Positions 43,777-52,691 are shown, numbered from the stretch's first letter. The stretch is DNA of 64,000 bases from JANYHF01 sp031367715 (GCA_031367715.1 JANLQJ010000030.1:28771-92770), one strand, 5' to 3'. Notes: generated by a model not told the origin, from the letters alone. Translations and numbers: made by a program.

Positions 43777-44556
43777 ATGACCGTGCTCGATCGCTTTCGT
43801 CTGGATGGTAAACGCGTCTTCATCACCGGCGGCAGCCGCGGCTTCGGCCGGGTGATTGCGCTGGCGGTCGCCGAGGCCGGCGCCGACGTCGTGCTGGCCG
43901 CGCGCGATCCGGATGCGCTGGCCAAGACCGCGAGCGAGGTGCGGGAGCGCGGCCGGCAAGCCTGGACCTTCACGGCCGATGTCGGCCAACCCGCCGAATG
44001 CGAGGATCTGTGCAAGCGCGTTTTGGCGGAAGCCGGTCCCATCGACGTGCTGGTCAACAATGTCGGCGGCCGCAATCTGGATGTGGCGATCGAAAACACC
44101 GACCTGGAAACCTGGCAGCGTTTTTTCGATCTCAATCTCACCTCCTGCTTCCTCTGCACAAAGCTGATTGGCGGCGCCATGTTGCCACGCGGGGCGGGAC
44201 GGGTCATCAACATAGCCTCGATCAGCGGCATGATCGCCAATCGCGGCATCGGCGGGCGGCACTATGAGGCGGCCAAGGCGGCGGTCATCCACTTCACCCG
44301 CGCCACCGCCGCCGACTGGGCGCCGCGCGGCGTGCTGGTGAATGCGATCTGCCCGGGACTGTTCATGACCGAGCCGAATCGGGCCTGGGCCAAGAAAAAC
44401 CCCGAGGTGATCAAGACGTTTGTCGACGCCGTGCCGTTGGGGCGCGCCGGCGAGCCGGAGGAGATCGGGCCGCTGGCGGTCTATCTGGCCTCGCCGGCGT
44501 CGAATTATGTGACGGGCGCGAGTTTCGTGATCGATGGGGGGTATACGTTGTGGTGA
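43777..44556 (+). CDS. SDR-family oxidoreductase
   Basis: A 259-residue short-chain dehydrogenase: TGGSRGFGRVI cofactor motif (residue 17), NNVGGRN, Ser in ASISGM, Tyr/Lys in HYEAAK, and the closing SFVIDGGYTLW. The sequence of its 3' third is repeated twice in the next 1.5 kb as broken copies. Gluconate 5-dehydrogenase-like polyol or sugar-acid oxidation is typical for this shape; the substrate is unproven. Confidence 0.9.
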   Translation: MTVLDRFRLDGKRVFITGGSRGFGRVIALAVAEAGADVVLAARDPDALAKTASEVRERGRQAWTFTADVGQPAECEDLCKRVLAEAGPIDVLVNNVGGRNLDVAIENTDLETWQRFFDLNLTSCFLCTKLIGGAMLPRGAGRVINIASISGMIANRGIGGRHYEAAKAAVIHFTRATAADWAPRGVLVNAICPGLFMTEPNRAWAKKNPEVIKTFVDAVPLGRAGEPEEIGPLAVYLASPASNYVTGASFVIDGGYTLW

Positions 44557-44588
44557 GGGGACCGCGAGGCCTGGTATTGGAGGCGTGA

Positions 44589-44972
44589 GTGACAAATGAT
44601 CTCGACGTCAAAGCTATCCGCAGTGTTGTCGTGGACTATCTGGAAGGCATGATCTACGGCCAGGATGAGCGCCTGCGAAGCGCAATGCATCCGCTTTGCA
44701 TGCAGGCTGGCCATTACAAGGATCAATATGAGTTCATACCGCGCGATGAGTTCATCGACGCGCTGAAGTCAGAAGCGCGGCAGTCAGAAGGCACACCCTA
44801 CACCTTTGAAATTGTCTCGACGGACGTCACGGGTGACATTGCAATCGTGAAGGTGACGGACGATTGCTTTGGTGCGTCATGGACTGACTATCTCACGCTT
44901 ATCAGACATGACGGCACATGGCAGATCGTTATGAAGGCTTTCTACAACCACGCCGACATCAAGAAGGTCTAG
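44589..44972 (+). CDS. NTF2-like, putative lumazine-binding family protein
   Basis: A 127-residue protein with VVDYLEGMIYGQDERLRSAMHP and a closing DGTWQIVMKAFYNH, the pattern of the putative lumazine-binding group within the NTF2-like superfamily. The GTG start at 44589 follows the SDR stop by 32 bp. Function unknown; the family is widespread next to SDR and isomerase genes. Confidence 0.8.
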   Translation: MTNDLDVKAIRSVVVDYLEGMIYGQDERLRSAMHPLCMQAGHYKDQYEFIPRDEFIDALKSEARQSEGTPYTFEIVSTDVTGDIAIVKVTDDCFGASWTDYLTLIRHDGTWQIVMKAFYNHADIKKV

Positions 44973-44997
44973 ACGGGTACCAACCTCTGGTGCTTAT

Positions 44998-45093
44998 TCA
45001 TGTTGACTTTGCTGCTCTGGGAAGGGGCAGGAAATAGACGAGCGGCCGTACCGGCGACGGCAGGAAGCCGGAACGCTCGTAGAACTTCGCGGC
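44998..45093 (-). pseudogene. GNAT acetyltransferase, C-terminal remnant
   Basis: Minus-strand codons read AAKFYERSGFLPSPVRPLVY then FLPL, nearly the same as the end of the intact GNAT toxin at 46056-46532 (AAKFYERAGLLRSPVKPLTY, FLPL). The copy stops being GNAT exactly where the SDR remnant begins. Confidence 0.75.
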
Positions 45094-45095
45094 GT

Positions 45096-45323
45096 GGCGT
45101 GATGGTGAATGCCATCTGTCCCGGTCTGTTCATGACTGAGCCGAATGTGGCCTGGGCTAAGAAGAACCCTGAGGTGATCAAGACGTTCGTGAGCGCCGTG
45201 CCGTTGGGCCGGGCGGGGGAACCGGAAGAGATCGGACCGCTGGCGGTGTATCTGGCGTCGGGGGCGAGCAGTTACGTGACCGGGGCGAGTTTCGTGATCG
45301 ATGGGGGGTATACATTGTGGTAG
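45096..45323 (+). pseudogene. SDR 3'-end duplicate, copy 2
   Basis: About 75 codons repeat the end of the SDR at 43777-44556 (GVMVNAICPGLFMTEPN through SFVIDGGYTLW) with only a few changes. There is no cofactor-binding or catalytic part. The frame runs upstream into the GNAT remnant, so it is not a functional gene. Confidence 0.88.
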
Positions 45324-45398
45324 CGCGACCTCTGGGCCCGTTAGCTTGTGATCGTTGACAAGCCGGGGTCACGGCGCAACGCCGGTACAGGAAGGACA

Positions 45399-45809
45399 AT
45401 GAAAATGGCCATTACCGGAGGCTGCCATTGCGGCGCAGTTCGATACGAAGTCGAGGGCGAGGCGATCACGCACGCGCTATGTCATTGCAGAGATTGCCGA
45501 CGCTGCGCCGGCGCACCGATTGTCGGCTGGACCATGTATCGGATTGAAGCTGTCAAGGTGACAAAGGGCACGCTGAAGGTCTACGAGTCGTCGGAGCATG
45601 GCCGACGGCACTTCTGTCCCAACTGTGGCACCGGCCTCTTCTACATGAATGCCCAGGTTCTGCGTGGTATCATTGACATCCAGAGCGCGACCTATGACGA
45701 CCCAGATGCAGTCCCGGTTCGGGTTCAAGTTCAGGTCGCCGAACGCATCGGATGGATGGAACGTGCGCACGAATTGCCAATGTTCGAGCGATATCCGCCA
45801 CAGCAGTAG
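45399..45809 (+). CDS. GFA family (glutathione-dependent formaldehyde-activating-like) protein
   Basis: A 136-residue zinc-binding protein with the full GFA Cys set: GGCHCGAVRYE, LCHCRDCRRCAG and FCPNCGTGLFY. Members of this family bind two zinc ions; most are of unknown reaction. ATG 45399 has AGGAAGGA upstream; a second ATG lies two codons later. It is flanked on both sides by broken gene ends. Confidence 0.88.
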   Translation: MKMAITGGCHCGAVRYEVEGEAITHALCHCRDCRRCAGAPIVGWTMYRIEAVKVTKGTLKVYESSEHGRRHFCPNCGTGLFYMNAQVLRGIIDIQSATYDDPDAVPVRVQVQVAERIGWMERAHELPMFERYPPQQ

Positions 45810-45875
45810 TTCGCCGACGCAATGGGCGACTACCTCGGGGACGCGGCCGCCAGTCAGCTCGCATCCCAGCGCTCA

Positions 45876-45936
45876 CTACACTTTCACCCGCCGATACGTC
45901 TCCATCCACGGCCGCCGCCGCTCAAGTTCCGCGCAG
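45876..45936 (-). pseudogene. Amidase 3'-end duplicate
   Basis: Minus-strand codons repeat the last ~20 residues and stop of the amidase at 46890-48371 (ERRRPWM.TYR.VKV). Similarity ends at the GCGG shared with the SDR remnant that follows. Confidence 0.75.
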
Positions 45937-46012
45937 GCGGTCTATCTCGCCTCGCCGGCGTCGAGCTATGTGACGGGAGCGGCGTTCGTGATCGATGGGG
46001 GTATACGATGTA
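45937..46012 (+). pseudogene. SDR 3'-end duplicate, copy 3
   Basis: About 25 codons of the SDR end (AVYLASPASSYVTGAAFVIDGG) recur here, with one G lost in the final G run so the last codons are out of frame. It abuts the amidase remnant directly. Confidence 0.8.
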
Positions 46013-46055
46013 GTGGTGTCCCACGGTGGGTGGCTTTGCGGCCGTTGCCCGTTGC

Positions 46056-46532
46056 CTATCGCTTTCCGAGTGGCAGGAAGTAAGTGAGCGGCTTCACGGG
46101 CGACCGTAGGAGGCCCGCACGCTCGTAAAATTTTGCCGCTCGCTCGTCGATCGCATGCACTAACAGCGAACGGATACCAGCGATCTCCGCCGCCTGCATC
46201 GTTCTGAGCACAGCGTCGCGGAGCAAATCCGATCCAAGACCTTTGCCCTGCCAGGTCGTGTCGACGGCCAAGCGGCCCAGGATCATCACCGGCACGGGAT
46301 CGGGCATGTTGCGTTTGATCTTGCCCGGAGCCTCGATCGCCGCAGCGCTGCCATTGGCGAGAGCGTAGTAGCCGACGACCCTTACCCCATCCGCAATGAC
46401 ATAGGTACGGCTCGCGCCCGTTCCCTGGTTGTTAAGCGCACGCTTGCGCAGCCATTCGTCGAGTACCGGAGTGCGGCTCGAAAAGGTGCTGACGTCGTGC
46501 GTAACCGCCAACAATACTGGCGCCGTGATCAT
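46056..46532 (-). CDS. GNAT acetyltransferase, TacT-like toxin
   Basis: A 158-residue GNAT protein of the type paired with DUF1778 antitoxins: FSSRTPVLDEWLRKRAL, TYVIADGVRVVGYYALA, acetyl-CoA loop WQGKGLGSDLLRDAV, and AAKFYERAGLL. Relatives acetylate charged tRNAs and stop translation. ATG 46532 overlaps the antitoxin stop (ATGA); the longer in-frame reading lies wholly within the antitoxin gene. Confidence 0.87.
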   Translation of the reverse strand: MITAPVLLAVTHDVSTFSSRTPVLDEWLRKRALNNQGTGASRTYVIADGVRVVGYYALANGSAAAIEAPGKIKRNMPDPVPVMILGRLAVDTTWQGKGLGSDLLRDAVLRTMQAAEIAGIRSLLVHAIDERAAKFYERAGLLRSPVKPLTYFLPLGKR

Positions 46533-46813
46533 GCTTCCCAGGCAGGCTTGCGCGCGAGCAGGGCCATCAGCTTCTTGTTCGGCCGGGGCGGGGCGTCGAG
46601 TGCGGTCATGAATTCCGTCCACTGCTTGTCATCAAGCAGGAACAGCCGCTGGTCGAGGACAGTATCCTCGGCCGCCTGCTTGACAGTGTCGACAATGAAG
46701 TCAGTCCGCGTTTTGCCCGTGACCCGCGCCGCACGGTCGATCAGCCCAAGCGTCTCGGGCGTGACGCGGATATTGATGTTGTCGCTACGGCGGACCGTGG
46801 ATGTGCGGGGCAT
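46529..46813 (-). CDS. DUF1778 (TacA-like) antitoxin
   Basis: A 94-residue protein with a ribbon-helix-helix start (NINIRVTPETLGLIDRAAR, then KTRTDFIVDTV) and a C-terminal tail that would wrap the toxin. The ATG at 46813 has GGAG six bases upstream; ATG 46819 is an alternative two codons earlier. Antitoxin-first order with ATGA coupling is the usual layout; the pair should repress its own promoter, in 46814-46889. Confidence 0.87.
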   Translation of the reverse strand: MPRTSTVRRSDNINIRVTPETLGLIDRAARVTGKTRTDFIVDTVKQAAEDTVLDQRLFLLDDKQWTEFMTALDAPPRPNKKLMALLARKPAWEA

Positions 46814-46889
46814 GTTCATCTCCAATGGAAGAGATAGCCCAGAAGCGGGAGTTTGTCAACACATCGTGCGCACATTTTCGAGGCGCTCT

Positions 46890-48371
46890 CTACACCTTCA
46901 CCTGCCGATATGTCCCCATCCACGGCCGCCGCCGCTCGAATTCCGCGCTGGCGGCGAACACGCCCGCATCGTCGTAGCGCCGCCCTACGATCTGCATCCC
47001 GACCGGCAAGCCGTTGTCGGCCGCTAATCCAGCCGGCACCGTTGCTGCCGGATAGCCGATAAAGTTGATGAGGTATGTCATGCACCAGCCGATCAGGGGA
47101 TCGACCGCCTCACCGTTGATTTCGGACGGACCCACTGTGTTGCCGTCGGTCCGGTTCGTCACTGCGGTGCAGGCCAGCGTCGGCGAGACCAGGAAGTCGT
47201 AGCGGTCGAGCACGCCACGCAGCGCCGTAACCACCTCAGTCCGCACAATCTGATCCTCAAGCAGCTGCGTCGCCGTCATGCGCTGACCGATTGCGTCCCA
47301 ATGCCAGAACTCGGGCGGGAAATCGTCGTGGTGCTTGCCACGCAGGTCGAAGCCTTCGCGCTTGAAAGTCTCCAGCGCCACAACCTGTTTTGCGCCCACA
47401 AGGCGGCACCAGACATCGCTCAACTCGGCTTGCGTGCGCTTGATGCCGACATCGACCTCCTCGACAATGGCGCCCGCCTCTTCGAAGACTTTCACGGCAT
47501 TGTCGACCACGTCGATGACGCGGCGCTCCACCGGGAAGATACCGTAGTCGCGCGTGTAAGCGATGCGTTTGCCGGCGATGGACTGGCGTAGGGCGCCCAT
47601 GAAATCGACCGAGCCTTCGATAGCAAACAGGTCACGCGAGTCGTAGCCCGCGAGCGCCGTCATGGCGAGCGCGCTGTCCTCCACGGTACGCGAGATCGGG
47701 CCCTCGAAGATGAAGGGGGAGATGGTTCCGAAGGCGTCCGATCCCGGCGCGAAGGGCACCCGTCCGTAGGCCGCCTTGTAGCCGAAGACGCCGCACCAGG
47801 ACGCGGGGATGCGGATCGATCCTCCGCCGTCGGTGCCCTCGCAGAGCGGCAACAGGCCCGCGGCCACCGCGCCGGCGCTACCGCCAGACGAGCCGCCGGT
47901 GTTCTTGCTGAGGTCGAACGGGTTCTTCGACGGCCCGTACATATAGTTGTCCGTTGTGCCCCGGAACCCGAACACCGGACTGTTGGTCTTGCCGACGATG
48001 ATCGCGCCGGCCTTCTCCATGCGTTCAACGAACATGCAGGAGGTTTTTGCGACGTATGTGCTCAAGCCCCGAACGCCGCCGTGGGTAGTGACCCAGCCGG
48101 GCTTGTAGTCGAAACAGTCTTTCATGGCGATCGGCACGCCGTGGAAGGGGCCGAGGGCATCGCCGCGCATGATGGCGGCTTCCGCGGACTTCGCCGCCTT
48201 GCGGGCATCGTCAAACCCGAAAATGATCAGCGCATTGATGTTTGCATTGTGCGCCTCGATGCGAGCGATGGCGGCGTCCACCACCTCGACGGGCGAAAGC
48301 TCCTTGCGGCGGATCTTTGCCGTCAAGGCCGTAGCGGACTCGGTCTTGGCCAGATCTTCCTTGAGCGGCAT
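46890..48371 (-). CDS. Amidase (amidase signature family)
   Basis: A 493-residue enzyme with the Ser-cisSer-Lys catalytic set: Lys in PIAMKDCFD, cis-Ser in NTGGSSGGSAG, and the nucleophile region GTDGGGSIRIPAS. The C-terminus has PVGMQIVGRRYDD, as in GatA-like amidases. It lacks an evident gatB/gatC neighbour, so a catabolic amide hydrolase is more likely than tRNA amidation. Its last ~60 bases are duplicated at 45876-45936. Confidence 0.9.
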   Translation of the reverse strand: MPLKEDLAKTESATALTAKIRRKELSPVEVVDAAIARIEAHNANINALIIFGFDDARKAAKSAEAAIMRGDALGPFHGVPIAMKDCFDYKPGWVTTHGGVRGLSTYVAKTSCMFVERMEKAGAIIVGKTNSPVFGFRGTTDNYMYGPSKNPFDLSKNTGGSSGGSAGAVAAGLLPLCEGTDGGGSIRIPASWCGVFGYKAAYGRVPFAPGSDAFGTISPFIFEGPISRTVEDSALAMTALAGYDSRDLFAIEGSVDFMGALRQSIAGKRIAYTRDYGIFPVERRVIDVVDNAVKVFEEAGAIVEEVDVGIKRTQAELSDVWCRLVGAKQVVALETFKREGFDLRGKHHDDFPPEFWHWDAIGQRMTATQLLEDQIVRTEVVTALRGVLDRYDFLVSPTLACTAVTNRTDGNTVGPSEINGEAVDPLIGWCMTYLINFIGYPAATVPAGLAADNGLPVGMQIVGRRYDDAGVFAASAEFERRRPWMGTYRQVKV

Positions 48372-48407
48372 AATTGTCCTCCCGAGAGTCTTGCAAAATT
48401 CACCAAA

Positions 48408-49145
48408 TTAGCCGGCCCCCTTCGCCATCACCGACCGGATGGTGGCAACCGACGTGTCAAGGCGATCATACTCCGGCGGCCTGAGTTCGCCACGCATGAA
48501 CACATGCTGCCGGCGAAACTGCATGCTGCTTGTGGTCGGTTCAAGTGCTGCAAAATGTATCTCAACCGGCTTGGCCGCGGCAACGATGCGCTCGACATTG
48601 CGCGCCGTGATGCCGCCGCCCGGCATGACGATGATGCGTTTTCCGGCGCGACGGACAAGCTCGCCAATGAGCGGCAACCCTTCCAGGACGCTGCCCGCAT
48701 GGCCCGAAGTGAGCACGCGATCGACGCCGAGGCCGACCAGTGCCTCAAGCGCTTCGAACGGATCAGGCGTCATGTCGAACGCCCGGTGGAACGTCACGGC
48801 CAGCGGCCGGGCTATCGCGATCAACTCGCGCGTCCGTTTCACGTCGACCGATCCTGCGACCATTAGCAACCCGATGACGACGCCGTCGGCGCCCTCGACC
48901 TTGGCGGTCTCGATATCGGCGCGCATGATCGCGAATTCATCGTCATCGAACAGGAAGTCGCCGCCGCGCGGCCTGATGATCACGTTAAGTCCGATGCCCG
49001 CGATGGTCCGTGCCTGTCGGATGGCGCCGCGGCTCGGCGTGATGCCTCCCTCCAGGAGGTTGGCGCAAAGCTCGACCCGGTCAGCCCCCGCGGCTTTGGC
49101 GGCGCGAACGCCAGCAATTGAATCCACGCAGATTTCGAAGATCAT
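48408..49145 (-). CDS. cutC: CutC family protein
   Basis: A 245-residue TIM-barrel protein with the CutC landmarks FEICVDSIAGVRAAKAAGADRVELC, GGITPSRG, RPRGGDFLFDDDEF and VMPGGGITARN. ATG 49145 is chosen because family members begin MIFEIC. Linked to copper handling in early work on E. coli, though that role is disputed. It precedes the amidase by 36 bp on the same strand and may be co-transcribed. Confidence 0.92.
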   Translation of the reverse strand: MIFEICVDSIAGVRAAKAAGADRVELCANLLEGGITPSRGAIRQARTIAGIGLNVIIRPRGGDFLFDDDEFAIMRADIETAKVEGADGVVIGLLMVAGSVDVKRTRELIAIARPLAVTFHRAFDMTPDPFEALEALVGLGVDRVLTSGHAGSVLEGLPLIGELVRRAGKRIIVMPGGGITARNVERIVAAAKPVEIHFAALEPTTSSMQFRRQHVFMRGELRPPEYDRLDTSVATIRSVMAKGAG

Positions 49146-49367
49146 CGCACCGCTCCTGGTTCTCGATTGCACAGTGTCAAGGCTCACGGTCACATCGCAC
49201 CACAAGTCTCGCGCGAGCGAGACGAACACCTGACAAGGCTATTGCGCCGGTCGCTATTTTGTAACATCATTTCTCGACTGGAGCCTTCGGGCAGCTGGTC
49301 TCGTCACCTCCCGATTACTCAATGAGTTCACGCTAGTGTCTGTTGCTTGAGGGCTGGAGACAGCTTG

Positions 49368-50207
49368 ATGGATGCGCAAAGTGCGGCGAAGATTTTGCCC
49401 CCAGTGGCCTCGCGCGGTTCGTCGCGCCCGATAAAGATGGCAATCCGTGGCGCGTCCAAGCATTACCAGACGCGTTCGGGTTCCGTCCACGCGCTCGACA
49501 ACGTTTCGCTCGATGTTCGTGAAGGAGAGTTCCTCTGCATTCTCGGACCGTCAGGGTGCGGAAAGACGACGCTGCTGTGGTCAATGGCGGGGCTGCATGA
49601 GCTGACCAAGGGCGAGATCCTGCTCGGCGATCAGGCGATCACCAAGCCAAATCCTGAGATCGCGATGATCTTTCAGGACGCCAATCTCCTGCCCTGGCGC
49701 AATCTGGAAAAGAACATCGAGCTGCCATTCGAGCTGAAACGGCAGCCACCCGACAAGGAACGCATCCGCAAGCTGCTGCATCGCGTTGCGCTCAGCGGCT
49801 TTGAGGGCAAGTTTCCGCGCGAGCTGTCGGGCGGCATGCAGCAGCGTGCCTCAATCGTGCGCAGCCTCGCGGTCAATCCCTCCGTTCTCCTGATGGACGA
49901 GCCGTTCGGCGCCCTAGACGCCTTCACGCGCGATGAAATGAACCTGCTGATCCAGGAAATCTGGATGGAGACCGGCAAGACCATCGCCTTTGTCACGCAC
50001 TCGATTTCCGAGGCGATCTTTCTTGCCGACCGCGTCGCCGTGATGTCGGCGCGTCCGGGCCGGATTGCCGAGATCTACGACATCGACATTCCGCGCCCGC
50101 GGCCAGTGGAGATCCAGACCAAGCCCGACTTCATCGAGCGTATTCTGCAGATCAAATCGCGCATCGAGCATGGCCGGGGCGCTGCTTCCGGCTTGCCGAT
50201 AATCTAG
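49368..50207 (+). CDS. SsuB/TauB-type ABC transporter ATPase
   Basis: A 279-residue ATPase: Walker A GPSGCGKTT, IFQDANLLPWRNLEKNI, signature ELSGGMQQRASIVRSL, Walker B VLLMDEPFGALD, and IAFVTHSISEAIFLADRV. ATG 49368 is used; GGAG lies 9 bases before it. Here the ATPase is first in the operon, unlike the related importer at 26.3 kb. Confidence 0.92.
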   Translation: MDAQSAAKILPPVASRGSSRPIKMAIRGASKHYQTRSGSVHALDNVSLDVREGEFLCILGPSGCGKTTLLWSMAGLHELTKGEILLGDQAITKPNPEIAMIFQDANLLPWRNLEKNIELPFELKRQPPDKERIRKLLHRVALSGFEGKFPRELSGGMQQRASIVRSLAVNPSVLLMDEPFGALDAFTRDEMNLLIQEIWMETGKTIAFVTHSISEAIFLADRVAVMSARPGRIAEIYDIDIPRPRPVEIQTKPDFIERILQIKSRIEHGRGAASGLPII

Positions 50208-50240
50208 CGCTGCCGGAACGCCAAGGACAGGAGACGCCTT

Positions 50241-51086
50241 TTGGATAAGGTACTGGGAGACAAGATCCCGGAGTTCAACCGCAAGCCGGTCGCGACGGGT
50301 GGAGTCGGGCTGTCTGGTGCCTCGTTCAGTCTCGGCGAACATCGCTCCAAGCTTGAAATGCTGGTGATTGCACTGGTTGCTGTGGTGATTGTCGGAGGAA
50401 GCGAGCTTCTTCTGTATCTGTTCAATGTGCCACAATACGTCCTGCCGCGACCGAGCCTGATCGTCACAGCACTCTTTACAGAGATGCACAACATATGGCC
50501 GCACCTGCTGGTCACGATCTATGAGTTCCTGGTGGGCTTTGCTATTGGTGGCGCGATCGGTTTCCTGCTCGCGGCGGTCATAACGCAGTTTCCGTTCGTC
50601 GAAAAAATCGTCACGCCCTATATCCTGCTGCTGGTGGTGACACCAATGCTGGCGCTGGTGCCCTTGCTCATCCTGCGTTTCGGATTTGGCAGTGAACCGC
50701 GCATCATCGCCGTCGCCCTGGCCAGCGGCCCGATGGTGATGATCAACTCGGCCACCGGGTTTCGCCGTGTTGACCTGGCCAAGATCGCGCTCGCCCGCTC
50801 GTTCGGCGCCGATACACTGCAGATCTTCACGAAAATCCGTATCCCGATGGCAATGCCCATGATCATTGTCGGCCTGATGGTCGGCTCGATCTTCGGGCTG
50901 CTTACCACCATAGGCGCCGAAATGGTCGGCGGCGCCGAGGGCCTTGGCAACCGCCTCACCTACTATTCGGCCTTGATCCGTATGCCGCAATTTTTCGCGG
51001 TCATCCTCATTCTCGCGCTGCTTGGCATATCGATCTACATCTTTTTCTTCTGGCTTGGAAAGAAGTGGGCCAGTTGGGAAGCCTGA
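50241..51086 (+). CDS. SsuC/TauC-type ABC transporter permease
   Basis: A 281-residue permease with about six helices: LVIALVAVVIVGGSELLLYL as first helix and the EAA loop DTLQIFTKIRIPMAMPMI near residue 195, followed by FGLLTTIGAEMVGGAEGLG. Start is a TTG at 50241 preceded by AGGAG; there is no better ATG in frame. It has a longer cytosolic N-terminal tail (about 35 residues) than most relatives. Confidence 0.88.
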   Translation: MDKVLGDKIPEFNRKPVATGGVGLSGASFSLGEHRSKLEMLVIALVAVVIVGGSELLLYLFNVPQYVLPRPSLIVTALFTEMHNIWPHLLVTIYEFLVGFAIGGAIGFLLAAVITQFPFVEKIVTPYILLLVVTPMLALVPLLILRFGFGSEPRIIAVALASGPMVMINSATGFRRVDLAKIALARSFGADTLQIFTKIRIPMAMPMIIVGLMVGSIFGLLTTIGAEMVGGAEGLGNRLTYYSALIRMPQFFAVILILALLGISIYIFFFWLGKKWASWEA

Positions 51087-51147
51087 ACCGGACGACACGA
51101 TGGAACTCGTCAACAGTCCGGTATGATTCGTCGCATGGCGTAACAGT

Positions 51148-51153
51148 GGAGGA
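51148..51153 (+). promoter_or_regulatory. Ribosome-binding site deciding the SsuA-like start
   Basis: GGAGGA lies 7 nt before ATG 51161. It selects this start, which places the twin-arginine motif at the right depth, over the in-frame start at 51065 that overlaps the permease. Confidence 0.7.
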
Positions 51154-51160
51154 AACGTCG

Positions 51161-52288
51161 ATGTTTGGAGACATGATGATTGAACGCCGCCGTCTGTTGA
51201 CTTTGACGGCAGCCGGTGTCACGGCAGCCGCATTCGGAGAAATGGCGGGCATGGGCAAAGCTCGCGCGGCAGCAAAGATCCGCTGGGTCAGCCCGCGCGG
51301 CACCGTGGAAGTGCTCGACGACTATCCCTATTGGGTGGCCAAGAAGTTCGGCTATTTCGGCGATATCGAGACGACGCTCGAAGCTGGACCGTCGGACGCG
51401 ACCGCAACCGTCAAGCTGGTCGACCAGAACCAGGCCGATGTCGGCTATCCCTCACCCGGCGTGTTCTCGCTGGGCCTGGCTCAGGGCATGCCGCTGGTAT
51501 CCGTCTTCCATATGGGTGGCGCCGACGTCTTCGATTTCGCGTTCCGCAAGGGCGAAAAGCCCGACAGCTTGAAGGCGCTCGAGGGCAAGACCGTGGTGCT
51601 AGGCAGCGCCGGCTGGCAATCGATCTGTGATCCGATGTTGAAGGCAGCCGGCGTCGATATCAGCAAGGTGAAGTATGTCGAGGGCGGCTGGCCAGCCTGG
51701 GGCACGGTGCTCAAGGGCGGCAAGGGCGACGCGGCGCTGGCCTGGGAGGGCTTGCGTGCTCAATGGAAGGGCCAGGGGCTGGACTTCGACTACGTCCTGG
51801 GGCGTGACTTCTCCAAATTGCCCGCCAACAGCTTTGTCATCCGCAAGGCCGACTTTGACGATGCCGCCAAGAGAGAGGTCTACGGACGCTATTTCCAAGG
51901 CTGGGCCGCCGGCCTGGAATACGGCAGGCAGAATCCGCGTGCCGCGACACAGATCGTCATGGAGCAGTTCCCCGGTCTTGCCTCGCAAATGAAACCGGAT
52001 GTCGCGGTTGAATCCATGATGCAGCTCGCCAATGTCTACGGCGGCCGCATGGATGAGCGCAAGAAATGGGGCTTCCACCTGATGGAAAGCTGGAAGCAGT
52101 TTTTCGATGTCGGCCGGCAGATCGGTCAGATCACGGCCGATTTCAAGCTTGAGGACGTGGTGAAGAACGACCTGATCGACGTCGCCAACAGCTTCGATGC
52201 CGCAAAGGTCAAGGCGGATGCCGCAGGCTTCGCGCTGTCGGCGGATTACAAGGCGGTCGACGTCGACGCCATTGCCAAGCGCATCTGA
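51161..52288 (+). CDS. NMT1/SsuA-type ABC transporter substrate-binding protein (Tat-exported)
   Basis: A 375-residue binding protein with a twin-arginine type signal (IERRRLLTLTAAGVTAAAFG) and the family fold: YPYWVAKKFGYFGDIETTLEAG, LVDQNQADVGYPSPGVFSLG, KTVVLGSAGWQSICDPMLKAAG. It closes the three-gene importer and is followed after 67 bp by four catabolic-looking genes on the same strand. Confidence 0.9.
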   Translation: MFGDMMIERRRLLTLTAAGVTAAAFGEMAGMGKARAAAKIRWVSPRGTVEVLDDYPYWVAKKFGYFGDIETTLEAGPSDATATVKLVDQNQADVGYPSPGVFSLGLAQGMPLVSVFHMGGADVFDFAFRKGEKPDSLKALEGKTVVLGSAGWQSICDPMLKAAGVDISKVKYVEGGWPAWGTVLKGGKGDAALAWEGLRAQWKGQGLDFDYVLGRDFSKLPANSFVIRKADFDDAAKREVYGRYFQGWAAGLEYGRQNPRAATQIVMEQFPGLASQMKPDVAVESMMQLANVYGGRMDERKKWGFHLMESWKQFFDVGRQIGQITADFKLEDVVKNDLIDVANSFDAAKVKADAAGFALSADYKAVDVDAIAKRI

Positions 52289-52355
52289 CATGATCGGAGC
52301 GGCGACATGGCGCGTCGTTGCCGCCGCTCCACTTTCAACCGGTGGGAGCGCCTAG

Positions 52356-52691
52356 ATGCTCGTCTTCGACCACGTCGGCATCACCTCGACGGTCGTTCGG
52401 CCGGGTGAGAACTGGGTGGAGCAGAGTCGTGTCTGGGTGACCAGCCCGCGCGACCATCCCGAGCACATCGAGTTCCTGCGCTACGAACCCGACAGCACGG
52501 TGCCAGAGGTCATCAAGGCAAACCCGCATATTGCGTTTCGCGTCGAAGTCCTCGGTCCGCATATCGAAGGTCAGGAGATCATTATACCGCCCTTTGTGGT
52601 TGGCGATTTCCTGGAAGTTGTATTCGTCCGGAAATACCATACGATCTTTGAATACATGCATTATCTCAAAGAAGGCTGGTTCGGCAATTGA
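52356..52691 (+). CDS. VOC (glyoxalase-like) domain protein
   Basis: A 111-residue single-module protein beginning LVFDHVGITS, the usual first strand of vicinal-oxygen-chelate proteins with a metal-binding His, and containing HIEFLRYEPDS and a closing FLEVVFVRKYH. A half-size VOC protein would work as a dimer. Its stop overlaps a TTG of the next gene (TTGA). Reaction unknown; isomerase or lactone/epimer turnover of the imported compound is possible. Confidence 0.75.
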   Translation: MLVFDHVGITSTVVRPGENWVEQSRVWVTSPRDHPEHIEFLRYEPDSTVPEVIKANPHIAFRVEVLGPHIEGQEIIIPPFVVGDFLEVVFVRKYHTIFEYMHYLKEGWFGN

